Below are positions 47,815 through 59,389 of a stretch of 64,000 nt of DNA, one piece after another (positions within the stretch are counted from its first letter, which is position 1; each line of letters starts with the position of its first letter). Below the pieces are notes generated by a model that was not told the origin of the DNA, did not search any database, and worked only from the letters and a program-made list of their open reading frames with translations. The position numbers were made by a program, and so were the translations under genes. The DNA is from Lingula anatina (taxonomy: Eukaryota > Brachiopoda > Lingulata > Lingulida > Lingulidae). Where the stretch lies: NCBI RefSeq assembly GCF_001039355.2, contig NW_019775451.1, forward strand, positions 145,682 through 209,681. Reading direction: 5' to 3'.

Positions 47815-50800
47815 ATGATAATGAAGACAATTCTGATCTTAAGTCTTGTATTATTGAACATACAAGTCTTAGTTGAGGCTGATGAGCCGAAGACTGCAGA
47901 TGACTATATGAACATGTGTATTACCTTACCAGTAGAAGGGGCCAGCAAGACGGAAGCGTCACCTGAGCCAGATTTGGAGGCGAGTGTTTGTTTATACATG
48001 TGTATATGGAATGTATGTTTATGCCTACATGTGTGTGTGTGCGTGTGTGTGTGTGTGTGTGTTTGTGTAAAAAAAAAGAGAGAATGAAAAAATAGTCAAA
48101 ACGCTTACATGTGTTTGTGTGACTAAAAGAGGGAGAGAGAGGTTTTGCTGACATTTGTTTCGTTGAATACATTATGTGTATGGTGTGTAATAGTGACAAT
48201 AATTATGGTACATGGATATCTATAAATATAAGAAGGTCAATTATTGGTAAGAAAACCACAAAGGATTGAGAATAGTGGAAAAGTATTTCTCGTAGGCAGG
48301 TGAACATTGACAATGTGCGCGCTTGCCAATTTTAATGAAAAGACTGACAGGTAAAAAAGGCCTGTCAGTAGAATAATTGATCAAAGACTAAAGCAGCAAT
48401 GCTGGTGCTTTGAACTGTTTTACAACATCAGTTCCATCCCCGATCATCTTATGTAATCATCCTTTGTTCATCAGACATCAGCATCAAAAGGCTCTCCTCC
48501 GTAACCGAAGATGACTGACTGAGTTGAGCTAGAGGCCTATCTATGGCAGGTTCTCATGTGGGCTTTGAGACTAGCTAGGGATTTGCAGAAATGCTTACAT
48601 CTGTTGCATTGGAAATTGCTCTAACTAGTTGCTGGATATCAACCGTCGTGTGCAGATTGATATTCTTCCTGGGGCTGGTGTTCAGTGACTGACAAGGTCG
48701 TTTTAAGTAAGGCATGCCAACGCTCTCTCTGGACAGCCTCTGCCCCCAGGTATCTTGCAGGAACGCATCCCTGCTTCACACCATGATTGACAGCAAATGC
48801 CTCTATGTTTTCACAACGGCTGAAGACTTGTGCCTTCATTCTATCATGGAATTGTTTTAAGGTGTTAACAAGCTTGTCAGGGCATCCTTGGGTTTCCAGG
48901 ACCTTCCACAAGGTCTCTCGGTAAACAGTCTCAAATGTTTTAAGAAGGCAACATAAACTTTATGTCTCCTCATTAATATCATATTCACAAAAATTATATT
49001 CATATTTTCATTTTCATTTTCATATGTTACAGTGAGATAAACTAAACTAAACTTAAATATTAATCCAAGCCTAAGGATAAGTAAATGACAAACACAGATA
49101 AATAGTGTTCGAAATTTGGCCGGTAGCGGCCGCTTTTATTGAAAGGTCCCTCTATTAAAGAATGGTGTTAGATATTATATAGCATTAAATAATGTTAAAT
49201 AGTTAAAATAAACTATGTACAGTGGTTGGTGCTGTTCTGCTGCCTGGTCATGGAGTTGTCGTAGAGTGAAGATCATAACGGAATCCACACTGAGACTCTG
49301 GAGGTTTTTTCTTCTGCGATAATTTTCAATCTGTTCAGCACAATCTTAGCAAAAACTTGGCAAAGATATTCCTAAATGGTTACCAAATTCTTCTCGGTCA
49401 CCCTTTCTCCTTTAGATGGTGATGATAAAAGCATTTCAAAAATCTTGGGGCACAGCTACAAAGAACAGGCATTTGTTGAGTAACTCTCAAATAGCTTCAT
49501 GTAACTTTACTCAACCATTTTTCAGAATTTCTGAAGGGATAGCACCGAGACCAAGTGCTCTATCACTTGCCAAGTACTTCAGATCATTCTGCATTTCCTC
49601 CATGCTGAATTCCCCTCTTCTAGGCACCGCCCATAGACATTAATGTTACATAAATAAAAATGATATAGACAGTACATATGTCAGATATGATCTCATTCAT
49701 TATCGATTAAAATTGCAAGATCAGACGTCTCAGTTTTCACACAAGATTTTTCAAACAGAAACAAAACAAAAAATGGCAAAAGAGTGACGGAATTTTCACT
49801 TACAGTTTTAAAAAGCTACTAAGAAAGCATCCAAATTATTAATGGTTATTTTAAACACATTTTAGGTGACAAAGGGTCTGATTTAAAGCACACGTACCAC
49901 TTCATGTTAAGCAATAATGTTGCAAATGTTTTGACGTCTCAATGAAAAATTAATAATTGATCTTGACCTATATGTACGATCTCTGGAACCTCTAATAGCA
50001 TAAGTATCTACTTGTACAGTTTCTGCTCTTTAGGAATCTCAAGTGGCGTTTACTTCTTTATAACAAGCAATACGTTAAGGTAACACATATTACTTAAATG
50101 TATTTGATCTTGCCAATTCGCGGCAATTACATAAGGTTCATTTCAACTTAAGTGTTTTTTTTTTTTTTACAGTGCCCGAGTTTCAGAGAAAAGTCTTGCT
50201 GCAACACCAACGCAACTGCAGATTTCCTGAAGACCCATGTGTGGGAGTCAGTGATAAATTTCGACCACTGTCCAGGAAAACCACGCCTGTCACCGGACTG
50301 TGCGAGACTAATGCACCAGGAAATGTGCTTCTATGCCTGTTCCCCAAATCTCGGCCCGTGGATTGTCAAGGCAGTATGTTCATGTAATGATGTCTGTTGG
50401 ACCGTCTGTGTTTCCCTGCTCTCTCTCTCTCTCTTTGTACGTGTGTGTGTGTGTGTGTGGGGGGGTGTGAATGTGTATGCCGGGATGCAAAGAATAGGTA
50501 CTTTGCAATTAGCCGAGTTGATTAATACCTATGTTTGAGATGACATGCGTTTCTCGTATAAAAAGAAGTCATGAGTAAGGTACCTAAAAGCAATTTCTCT
50601 CTTATTCTCTCTCTCTGTATGTGTGTGTCTTGCTCGTTTTTCGTCTTTCGCACTTATTTCATTACAGTATGCACATCCGGATTTGGACCACCTTAATCAT
50701 GCACCTCTTTGTGCCAGCCAGTGTGAAGAATGGTGGAATGCTTGCAAAGAAGAATACACCTGTCATAAGGACTGGATCACTGACATGGTCTGGGGCAGTG

Positions 50801-51411
50801 AGTGACCTCATCTTTATACGGGGAGGGATTGGTAAAAATGACAAAAACGTGATGAAAAAATTGGTTCTGAAATATGATTGCTAAGAGTCCATATTGCTTT
50901 TCTTTTAGATTAATTATTAAGATAATCATGAATAAATAATGTCATATGGCAGACTTAAACTGTTGTGATTTTTTAAATGACCTAGCCCACTTTAGATTCA
51001 GATGGCACTTTTGTAAATTATGTATATGTCCTGCCAAGGTTTATTCTACTACATTTTAATAAAGTAATAATGCCATATTCGTTACAAAAACAGCTATCCT
51101 AGCAGAACAATTATCTAAAGTGAGTCATTGCCCTTCAGGTAGTCACATGCACCAGAAACATAATCATGCTGAATAATACTAATTGTGTGGCCTTTTTTCT
51201 AGAACTTCACAGCTGCAAGAAGGACGCGGTGTGTAAGAAATACAAAGAGTTCTACAGCTCTGCCGCCGACTTTTGCAGCACCATATGGCACGGCGACTAT
51301 AAGGTAGTCCCAGACTCGGAACCTTGCTTAGTATTCACATTTGACACCTCGAAATCAAATCCAAATACCGCCGTGGCTCAGGCTGCTGCTGAAAAAAAGG
51401 CTACCGAATAA
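47815..51411 (+). CDS. Folate-receptor-like secreted protein, gene 2
   Basis: Exons are 47815-47979, 50173-50373, 50668-50797 and 51203-51411 (165, 201, 130, 209 bp), encoding 234 residues. The signal peptide is MIMKTILILSLVLLNIQVLV. The folate-receptor domain follows with all 16 family cysteines: SCCNTNATADF, the HC and LSPDC blocks, then CFYACSPNLGPW, PLCASQCEEWW, YTCHKDW, FCSTIW and EPCLVF. There is no C-terminal hydrophobic GPI signal, so the product is likely soluble. Exon 1 ends with a GC donor (GAG/GCGAGT), whereas genes 3 and 4 have GT. Intron 1 contains minus-strand LINE debris. AATAAA lies at about 51480. The ligand is not predictable, since residues that hold folate in human FRα are not kept. 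Confidence 0.85.
48639..48990 (-). mobile_element. LINE reverse transcriptase fragment
   Basis: The minus-strand translation reads ETVYRETLWKVLETQGCPDK, then LKQFHDRMKAQVF and GVKQGCVPA. This matches RT blocks of a non-LTR element. After this the frame jumps to GAEAVQRERWHALLK from the ORF end, so an internal deletion has occurred. Not functional. Confidence 0.75.
49240..49640 (-). mobile_element. LINE fragment, upstream RT part
   Basis: The minus strand encodes EFSMEEMQNDLKYLASDRAL and a following AIPSEILKN-like stretch, the segment just N-terminal to the RT core of LINEs. It probably belongs to the same broken element as 48639-48990, with the intervening DNA rearranged. Confidence 0.6.
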
Positions 51412-52141
51412 AACGACGTTGTGGCTAAATCTTGAATTGAGTCGAATTGTGCACTAGTAAAATCTCCCTGCATAATTATAATAAATGCACTATGCAGAAA
51501 AAGCGTGTTTTTATCTTCGTTAACATGCTTTACATGACAAACAAATGATAGAATATAACTTATTATCCCGAGCAAAACCAAATTTTCCAACTTTTGAGTT
51601 CAGTTAATCTTGCTAAATATGAAGCTATTTTTGTCCTTTATGACATGAATGTTTTCGCCATTGAGAACACAACTGAAAACTGCAATGTCTGGAAGCAAAC
51701 GTAGGGATGTAAACTTTGGTTTTCTATTCTTTGATTTTAATGGGAAGGAAACAAAAATACATAATAAATAATATGTGTTCAGTTCAAGCTGTATTATATT
51801 TTATGATGATATGTCCAGGCCATGCAGTGGCGGGTCATATATCTTCATGGTTATGTACAAATACCGCCAATGAAATACGACTCGTTATTTTCAGTTTGAG
51901 GCTTCTCAAGTATTACATTTTTTTGAAAATTATATGTTTCAAAACAATCTTCTATCTAAAGACATACATCTGACGGCCTACTATTACGTATTGTGCACCG
52001 TTGTTTAGATGGTAATATTGTCACCGGTATGCCTGTAACTTCAATTTGATTGGCTCTTTTGATAAGGACCAATTATATTGCTTGAAATCGTCACACATAG
52101 TTCAATGCGTTGAATAACACCGACAACAATGAACGCTATGC

Positions 52142-52175
52142 TACGTCAGAAAAGTTACCGTTAATATAGCAAAGA
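52142..52175 (+). promoter_or_regulatory. Conserved promoter block, folate-receptor-like gene 3
   Basis: TACGTCAGA, AAGTTACCGT and AATATAGCAAAG lie about 40-70 bp upstream of the start codon. The same order is kept at 60366-60398 (gene 4) and, with changes, before the exon 1 copies at 45829 and 47815. A GATTGG (CCAAT) box lies further upstream, and a GATAAGG lies upstream in genes 2 and 3. TACGTCA resembles a CRE half-site. Confidence 0.45.
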
Positions 52176-52213
52176 GAAGAGTCTCTAGCCTCAGTCTGTT
52201 AAACTCTACACGT

Positions 52214-55200
52214 ATGATAATGAAGACAATTCTGATCTTCAGTCTCGTGTTATTTAGCATACAAGTCTTAATTCAGGCTGGTGAACCGATGACCGCAGAT
52301 GACTATATGAGCATGTGCATTACCTTGCCAATAGAAGGGGCCAGTAAGACAGTTGCATCACCCGAGCCAGATTTGGAGGTGAGAGCTTGTTTATGTATGT
52401 ATGTATATTTATGCGTGCATGTGTCTGTGTGTGAGAGAGAGAGGGTGAGAAAAAAGTCAAAAGTATATGTATTTGTTTGACTAAAAAAGGGGAGAGGGAG
52501 GTTCGCTGACATTTGTTTCGTTGAATACATTATGTGCATGGTGTATAATAGTGACAATATGTATATCTTTTAATATAAGATGGTCAATTATTAATACCAA
52601 AACCACAAGAGATTGAGAAACGTAGAAAAATATGTTTTAAGGACGCCGTACCTGTTGGTACAATGTATAAGGTGAACTTTGGTAAATTCCTAAAATAGCT
52701 TTCAACTCGTTTACTATTTATCTTCGATTCTCTAGAGATCATTGAATTTGTTTTATTTTTAATCATAATTAACATTTCTTTGCCTGATGTTGGTCTCCTT
52801 CAGACTGCCGTAATCGACTAGTTAAATTTCATAGAGGTACAGTATGTGAGTTGTAAGCAGTCAATGGATAATATTTACCCATAATGACAAGACGTTAGTC
52901 ACCACTTAAGCAGTGAACTAGATAAACTCCTCCGAAGCACTGTCAATGTAACGCAGCTGTCATTAAATGCAGCAGTATTTTAAGTCATTCCCACATGCCC
53001 CATTAGCACAGGAAAGATCTCTGATGCCATTTATGTAAGATTCACTATAAAGTACTACAAAGTTAAGCAATTTACGTATTCAAATGTAGAAAAACCAGAT
53101 ATTGGGGATGTTTATGCCCTCCACAGGGGCGGAACCAGGATCATTTGAATGGGGGTCCGCGGATGCAAAGCCGACCCCCCCCCCCCCACACACACACACA
53201 CACACTTGACGTGGGGTTAGGGCCCCTATGAAGTGCCCCGAAAATGTTTGGTATTTTAGAAGACGGACGGTGCCATTTGATACGGTTTAGAAATATTATT
53301 CAGCTAGTCTAATTCTAGTCTAATTTTAATTTCAAGAGGGGACCAGAAATCGAAGAGGGGTTCAGGACCCCATGACCCCTTCTCTAAATTCGCGACTGCG
53401 CCGTACATACGAGGTGACGGGGCCAAATAATGCCACAAATGTCGTTGGGGAAACTGTAGCGAAATATTTGTGGAGTTGCGGGAAATAAATAGTAAAACGA
53501 AAGCATACAATAAACACGAGCATCATTTTAGGCCAACCTTTAATCTGTGGTATAAATATTGCAGACATTTAACTTATGAAATACAGTGAATATGAAAGAC
53601 CTGTAAACCTATGAAAAATAAATACGCTGGATGACTTAAAATCTTGCCAATTTTAATGAAAAGACTAACAGGTAAAAAAGCCCTGTCAGTATAATAATGA
53701 TCAAAAACTAAAGCAGCAATGCTGGTACGGTGAATTGTTTTATAACACCAGCTCCAGACATTTATAATCATCCTTTGTTCAAACACCATAGATATAAATG
53801 TTATGTGAATGTAACATAAATGAAAATGAACGAGCCACTATATATGTGTTGAAGCAATTTGTGTTTAATGATGGAGTTGCATTATCACACTATAATATTA
53901 ATAAAATGGATGAAATGTTTTGAACTTTACACTCTTTTCTTTATATGTGTAAATAAACATATATTCCTTGTTTGGATTGTCCTGGGGGTTGCCCGGGGGA
54001 TATTGTCTGAGGAAAATTGTCATGATACCATAAATGTCAGACATGTTTTCTTTCAAGGACAATTTAAACTGTGATGCCAAACGTCCAAGTTTTCACACAA
54101 GATCTTCCAAACAGACACAAAGCAAAAAATGTAAAAAAAAAAAAAAGAGTGAAGAAAATTTAACTTACAGTTATAATAAGCCAATAAGAAAATATCCAAA
54201 TTATTAAGGATTTTTTTAAATACATTTGAGGGACAACATGTGCAATATAAAAGACACATAAAAATCACGAACAATTTTATGTTAAGCAATAATGTTGCAA
54301 ATGTTTTGATTTTTCAATGAAAAATTAATAATTGATCTTAAACTATATGCAAAATCTCTGAAACATCTAATAACATACGAAGCTGCTATTACAGTATCTG
54401 CTAATTAGGAATCAATTAGCGTTACATCTTTATGACAAGCTATGCTTTTAGTTAACAGTGTAACAGATCTTGCCAAGTCGCAGTGAATACATGAAGTTCA
54501 TTTCAACGTCTGTGTATTTTTTTTCTACAGTGTCCAAGTTTCCGAGAGAAGTCTTGCTGCAACACGAACTCAACTGCAGACTTCCTGGAGAACCACGTGT
54601 GGGAGTTAATGGTAAATTTTGTCCACTGTCCAGAGAAACCGCGTCTTTCCCCAGAGTGCGAGAGACTAACTCACCAAGAAATATGTTTCTATACCTGTTC
54701 ACCAAACCTTGGCCCGTGGATTGTAAAAGCAGTACGTACATCTAATGCTGTCTGTGTTTCCCTGCTCTATCTCTCTCTCTTTCTGGAATGCGTTTCTCCA
54801 AATAAAAATAATTCGCGTCATTTTGTATACAGTTGCTAAGGTAAATATTGCGTATATAAAGGATGGGGAATCATGGTAGAAGTAATGAAGAGAAGATACC
54901 CCATGAGTAAGACCCCATTCCCATAGATTTTAGATCGATCTATCCCTGTGGGGAGTCTCACTAGATTACTGTCAGCTTAGCCGGCTTAAGCGTCTGTCCC
55001 GCCTACTAAAAGCTGTAAAGGGGTAATTAACTATGGTGCTCGCTCGGCTGACTGCAATTTAGCGTGAACCCCCAGGGAGTTAGGTCGATCTAAATCTAAA
55101 TCTCTGGATCGATCTAAATCTCTGGGAATGCGCCCTAAGATACCTGAAAAGCAACCTCTCTCTGTCTATCACTCGTGTTTTTTATCTGTCACGCTGATTT

Positions 55201-55858
55201 CATTTCAGTATGAACATCCGGATTTCGATCACCTTGATCAGGCGCCAATTTGTGCCAGCCAATGTGAAGAATGGTGGGATGCCTGCAAAGAGGAATACAC
55301 TTGCCATAGGAACTGGATCACTGACATGGACTGGGGCGGTGAGGGTGAGTGACGTTATCAGATTATAGGGACAGGGATTGGTGAATATGTCAATACTTTT
55401 GGTTGATTTAAACAAGTGTGACATTCAGACGACCTTATCCCCTTTAGATGCAGATGGCGTCTTTGTAAATTATGTATATTTCATCCAAACGGATAATCTA
55501 CTACATTTTAATAAAATAATAAAGTGAAATTTACTTCAAAAACAACTAGCACAACAATAATTTAAAGTGAGTCACTGTCCTTCAGGTAGCCACATGCACC
55601 AGAAATAATAATCATGCTAAATAGTATTGAATTGTGTGACTTTTTCTAGAAATTAACAGCTGCAAGGAGGGCTCGGTGTGTAAAAAGTACAAGGAGTTTT
55701 ACAGCTCTGCTGCCGACTTTTGCAACACCATATGGCACAATGCCTACAAGGTGGTCCCAGACTCCGAACCCTGCATGGTGTTCACCTTCGACACCTCGAA
55801 ACCAAACCCAAATACAGCCGTGGCTCAAGCTGCTGCCGAGGAAAAGGCGACCAAATAA
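52214..55858 (+). CDS. Folate-receptor-like secreted protein, gene 3
   Basis: Exons are 52214-52378, 54531-54731, 55209-55338 and 55650-55858, with the same lengths as gene 2 and 234 residues. The signal peptide begins MIMKTILIFSLVLFSIQVLI. Sixteen cysteines are conserved, including SCCNTNSTADF, CFYTCSPNLGPW, PICASQCEEWWDAC and EPCMVFTFD. The exon 3 donor is doubled (GTGAGGGTGAGT), so use of the second site would add two residues. Intron 1 contains a hAT-like relic and intron 2 a MITE; both positions are empty in paralogues. AATAAA is at about 55927. The C-terminus (AQAAAEEKATK) has no membrane anchor. Confidence 0.88.
53124..53405. mobile_element. Decayed hAT-like insertion in intron 1 of gene 3
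   Basis: Starts CAGGGGCGGAACCAGG, similar to the MITE at 10911. It contains a C-run and CA repeat and ends with a degenerate inverse near 53390-53405. The homologous intron of gene 4 (about 61335-61375) lacks this stretch, which supports an insertion. Confidence 0.5.
54912..55135. mobile_element. 224-bp MITE in intron 2 of gene 3
   Basis: Inverted ends contain CATTCCCA and TAGATCGATC-type words. It is flanked by TAAG on both sides (54908-54911, 55136-55139). The same intron of genes 1 and 2 reads straight through CATGAGTAAG, so this is a clean insertion with a 4-bp duplication. Same family as 34212-34424. Confidence 0.85.
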
Positions 55859-55934
55859 AATAGCGCTTTGACTTAAATTTGATTTGAGTCTAACTGTGCG
55901 CTTGTAAAATCTCCCTGCATAATAATAATAAAAA

Positions 55935-57188
55935 ACGCAGTATGCAGAATGGCTTGTTTTAATCTTCCTTACCATGCTTTTTACATGATAAACATGATAA
56001 TAATATCCCGAGTAAAACCAAGTTCTCTTAATGTTTGAGCGCTGGCGGTGCCCATGATTTTAGTCCCGACCCGTTTTGTCCACCGGCTACGCCGTATCCG
56101 CCGCCATTTCACCGTTACCGCTTCACCACCTAGACTGCAAGGGCCTGTATACCTATCTCTTGGCGAGTCTAGTTGTGGCGCTCATCGCAATGCTCCCATG
56201 TCCAAAATTTGCAAATTTAAATGCTGAATATCTCCCAAACAAAAGGAGTTTTTCTACAGCTGGCTGACCAAAATGTCACATGTGGAAAGGATGAGTGCGA
56301 ATAACCATTGGCAAAGTGCCCATCGGCAAATTTTTTTTAAAATTTGCTATTATAATGTTTATACATATATTGGTTGTGTGATAAAATATTATTTGGTTTG
56401 AGGCATCGTAACTTAGTATTTTTAATGAGTTATATGTGTGTGTGTGTGTGGGGGGGGGGGGGGGGTTAGCCTGATTTACCTGTTGTATGCAGTCTAATGA
56501 ATCAGAGCAACTTGTTTCAGCATATATATTACAAAAATGATTTTTTGTCTAATGAAACTTGTCTTGTGATGTAAAAGAGTTATATGTTAAATAATTGTGG
56601 TTTGGCACAAGTAAATGGGAAAGTAATTATGTTTTTTTAATCCTACAGAAGAGAGGGAGGGTGGCATATTACGGTATTTTCTCACAGAAGATTTCACTAA
56701 ACTGCTAAAAGCTTGTAACTAGAAAAACGTGTTTCAGTGTATTTATTAATCTTATATAACTTTTCTCACAGACCAGCATTTGTTGGTCTAAATAATTGTA
56801 TTTTTAACCAATACACACTTTGTACAAGGCTCTAAGGAATAGTAAAAAATGCTAAAAGCAAAAGGCTGTTACAGTAACAACAAAAAAAATCATGTGTAAA
56901 AGCACTCTAAACAGCTATTTGGAATGTTTCCATTGACCATAAAATAAACAAGGTTTAAATTGTACCAAAATAATAATAAGGTATAACTAAAAACTAAATG
57001 AAAATATATAACACATAATAACAGTTATGGCCAATAATCTGTATGACAATGAAATTAAATCACCTAAAAAGTACTTCATTTATGATTATGTATGTGATAA
57101 AGAGCTTGTATAGAATGCAATGCAAGAGTTATTTTATACAAAATATACAAATATGAGTATAAAAAATGTATAAAGAAACAAAAGATAA
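55935..57188. other. Intergenic, no gene recognised
   Basis: A/T-rich sequence with a (TG)n plus G-run at about 56428-56466. No exon or RNA was recognised. Confidence 0.4.
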
Positions 57189-57420
57189 TTAATCAGATGT
57201 GCTGTCCAAAACGCTTTTTGTCTCACTAATACTGTCACCACTTGATGTTGGTAAATGTGAGGTATCCAAACAGCCTTCTCCACAACATAATTTTCGATTG
57301 TATCCCTGCTTCATAGCAAACCCCATATACCACAGGACTGAAGTGATATATGCACAACTTCCAACTGTCTTGGAACCAGCTTTACACTGTCAGTACCAGA
57401 CACTGATGGGTCTAGTTTTG
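57189..57420 (-). pseudogene. Transposon-derived protein end with SWIM-like motif
   Basis: The minus strand reads CKAGSKTVGSCAYITSVLWY, then MGFAMKQGYNRKLCCGEGCL and a Ser/Asp-rich tail ending SDSTSD-like before a TAA at 57189. The CxCx(n)CxH-type block resembles SWIM-like zinc fingers in transposon-derived proteins of many invertebrates. Here the first Cys is a TGA stop and the final His is Tyr. Upstream the frame is lost. A decayed relic. Confidence 0.4.
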
Positions 57421-57696
57421 CTATGGGAGGTCTGAACCCATAAGGTGTACTGGTGGCAATAGATGTGTGCCTTAATTAACTATTTAGGCTCTGATTAAAT
57501 CAGGTGCATCCTTGCATACACTGATATCAAACTGGCCATCTAGCAGATGCTCATCAGTATATTGGCTAGCTTCTTTTATCTGGTAAACATCTGGTAATTA
57601 TTATAGGCTGGTGTCTCTTGTTTGGACTATTTACCAAGTCAATAGATTTTCACAGATTTCCTTGACAAATTAAGCTATATAAAATAGCATTTTTGG

Positions 57697-58035
57697 CACC
57701 CTGAGCTTCAGAGATAACTTGACACTAACCTCTTCACTATAGCCTATCTTCATCGTGGTCAAGTAACTTGACACCACCCTGAGCTTCAGAGATAACTTGA
57801 TACTAACCTCTTCACTATAGCCTATCTTCATCGTGGTCAAGTAACTTGACACGATGAAGATAGGCTATTGTGAAGAGGTTAGTGTCAAGTTATCTCTGAA
57901 GCTCAGGGTGGTGTCAAGTTACTTACACTAACCTCTTCACTATAGCCTATCTTCATCGTGGTCAAGTAACTTGACACGATGAAGATAGGCTATTGTGAAG
58001 AGGTTAGTGTCAAGTTATCTCTGAAGCTCAGGGTG
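57697..58035. repeat. Cluster of 78-bp direct and inverted repeats
   Basis: Two direct units (57697 and 57775) are followed by an inverted copy, a direct copy and another inverted copy, sharing CACCCTGAGCTTCAGAGATA and ATAGCCTATCTTCATCGTG. The result can fold into long perfect hairpins. It is likely unstable in cloning and replication. Confidence 0.9.
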
Positions 58036-58640
58036 CATTTTGGTGAAAATAAAAGAAAAAAAAACTCTGCAAAGCTATTATGAATAGTGCTGGTGTGGAA
58101 GATTAGGTCATAAGTAACAAAACTAGGGTGTGTGGAATGGAGCCTTTTATTTTACTTTTTATGCAAAATAGACATAAAAGGGGACATTTACACAACACTT
58201 TTGGTTGTACAAAATGTACTTTCATGCCCATTAGAGGGGGTTGAGTCAAGCCACCCTTATGTGTAGAGGTCTATTACAGCATGGGTCTCTACACACACAC
58301 ACATATATATGCCGATTTTCACAAACTACACAGATCTTACCTATAACATAATGGACAGTGAGTCATCTTTCTTCTTCATGAATTTGGGGTCAATCGATGC
58401 GTTTCCACGGGAAAAGCAACCATTAGATGCCGAAACTAAAAACTCTCTATAATTCTGAAACCGTAAATGCTAAGGACCTCTCGTTTCTTGCATTTTGAAG
58501 AGCTTGTCAAGTGCAACACTTGAAGTGGTGTCCGTATTTTTTTGTTGTTTTCCATATGGTTTACGAGTTGCACTATATCAAAGGGTATAACATTGCAATA
58601 TTCAGTGGTGAAAATAAAATGTGAAATAACTCCAAAAATG

Positions 58641-59011
58641 GCAGAGATACGCCCATAGTTACTATTGAACATGAATAGGAAGTCATATAATGGCAATCTA
58701 ATTGTGACCTTGCAATTACCTTTCACCTACTTTTCAAAATACACTAAACTTTGCAAATTTTCTGACGCTTAAGCATCCAAAACCGGCAGAGACACGCCCG
58801 TAGTTACTGTTGAACTTGAACAGTGAGTCATATACTGGCAATCTAACTGTGACCTTGAATTTGACCTTTGACCTACCTTTCACCATGAACTGAACTTTGC
58901 AAGTTTTCTGTCCCTTATATCTTCAAAACAGGCACAGATATACCCATAGAAACCATTAAACTTGAATAGGAACTCCTATATTGAAGTCTTCCTGTGACCT
59001 TGAAATTGACA
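58641..59011. repeat. About 146-bp tandem repeat, nearly 3 units
   Basis: Units start near 58641, 58786 and 58932 with GGCAGAGACACGCCC-like openings and share GTGACCTTGAATTTGACC. The third unit is split by the MITE at 59015 and continues after 59390 (CTACTTTTCGTCATGAACCG). Confidence 0.75.
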
Positions 59012-59014
59012 TGT

Positions 59015-59387
59015 GTGCGCCTGATTTGGTCTTAAAGTGCAATTTAAGACCAGAACTAAACTGACGTGGTCTTAAAGATTAAGTAAGCATTCTTAATATG
59101 ATCTTTCTTAATTAGCACTTGACAAGGGACCACGCTCTGCTACTCACACAATGGCCCTCTTCTTCACCTGGATAGCTGGAAAGTCAGTCCAATTTTGGAC
59201 TGAATGTGTGAAGGGAGATAATTGCTTTACCACTTCAGTTGAAGTCATAATAATTATAGTGTTACTCACTGGAGTTTCAGTTCGTATTTAGTCTAAAGGT
59301 TAAATTAAGACTGCTTACTAAATCTTTAAGACCACGTCAGTTCAGTTCCGGTCTCAAATTGCACATTAAGATCAATTCAGGAGCCCT
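59015..59387. mobile_element. Foldback MITE of about 370 bp
   Basis: Two arms of about 80 bp are inverted. Both have GGTCTTAA, GTGCAATTT and CTGACGTGGTCTTAAAG. The outer ends are CGCCTGATTTGG on the left and its inverse GAATTCAGGAGCCC-like on the right. It interrupts a tandem repeat unit. The interior is non-coding. Confidence 0.7.
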
Positions 59388-59389
59388 AG

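Larger units (their letters stand above)
44900..48880. repeat. 2-kb tandem duplication around an N
   Basis: Positions 44900-46894 and 46896-48880 are nearly identical, and the N at 46895 separates them. The few differences include a 12-bp unit (GGATCCGCCG-type) present three times in the first copy and twice in the second, and an A-run. Each copy holds the promoter and exon 1 of a folate-receptor-like gene plus part of a minus-strand LINE. The first copy has no following exons 2-4. Joined haplotypes are the likeliest cause. Confidence 0.85.
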
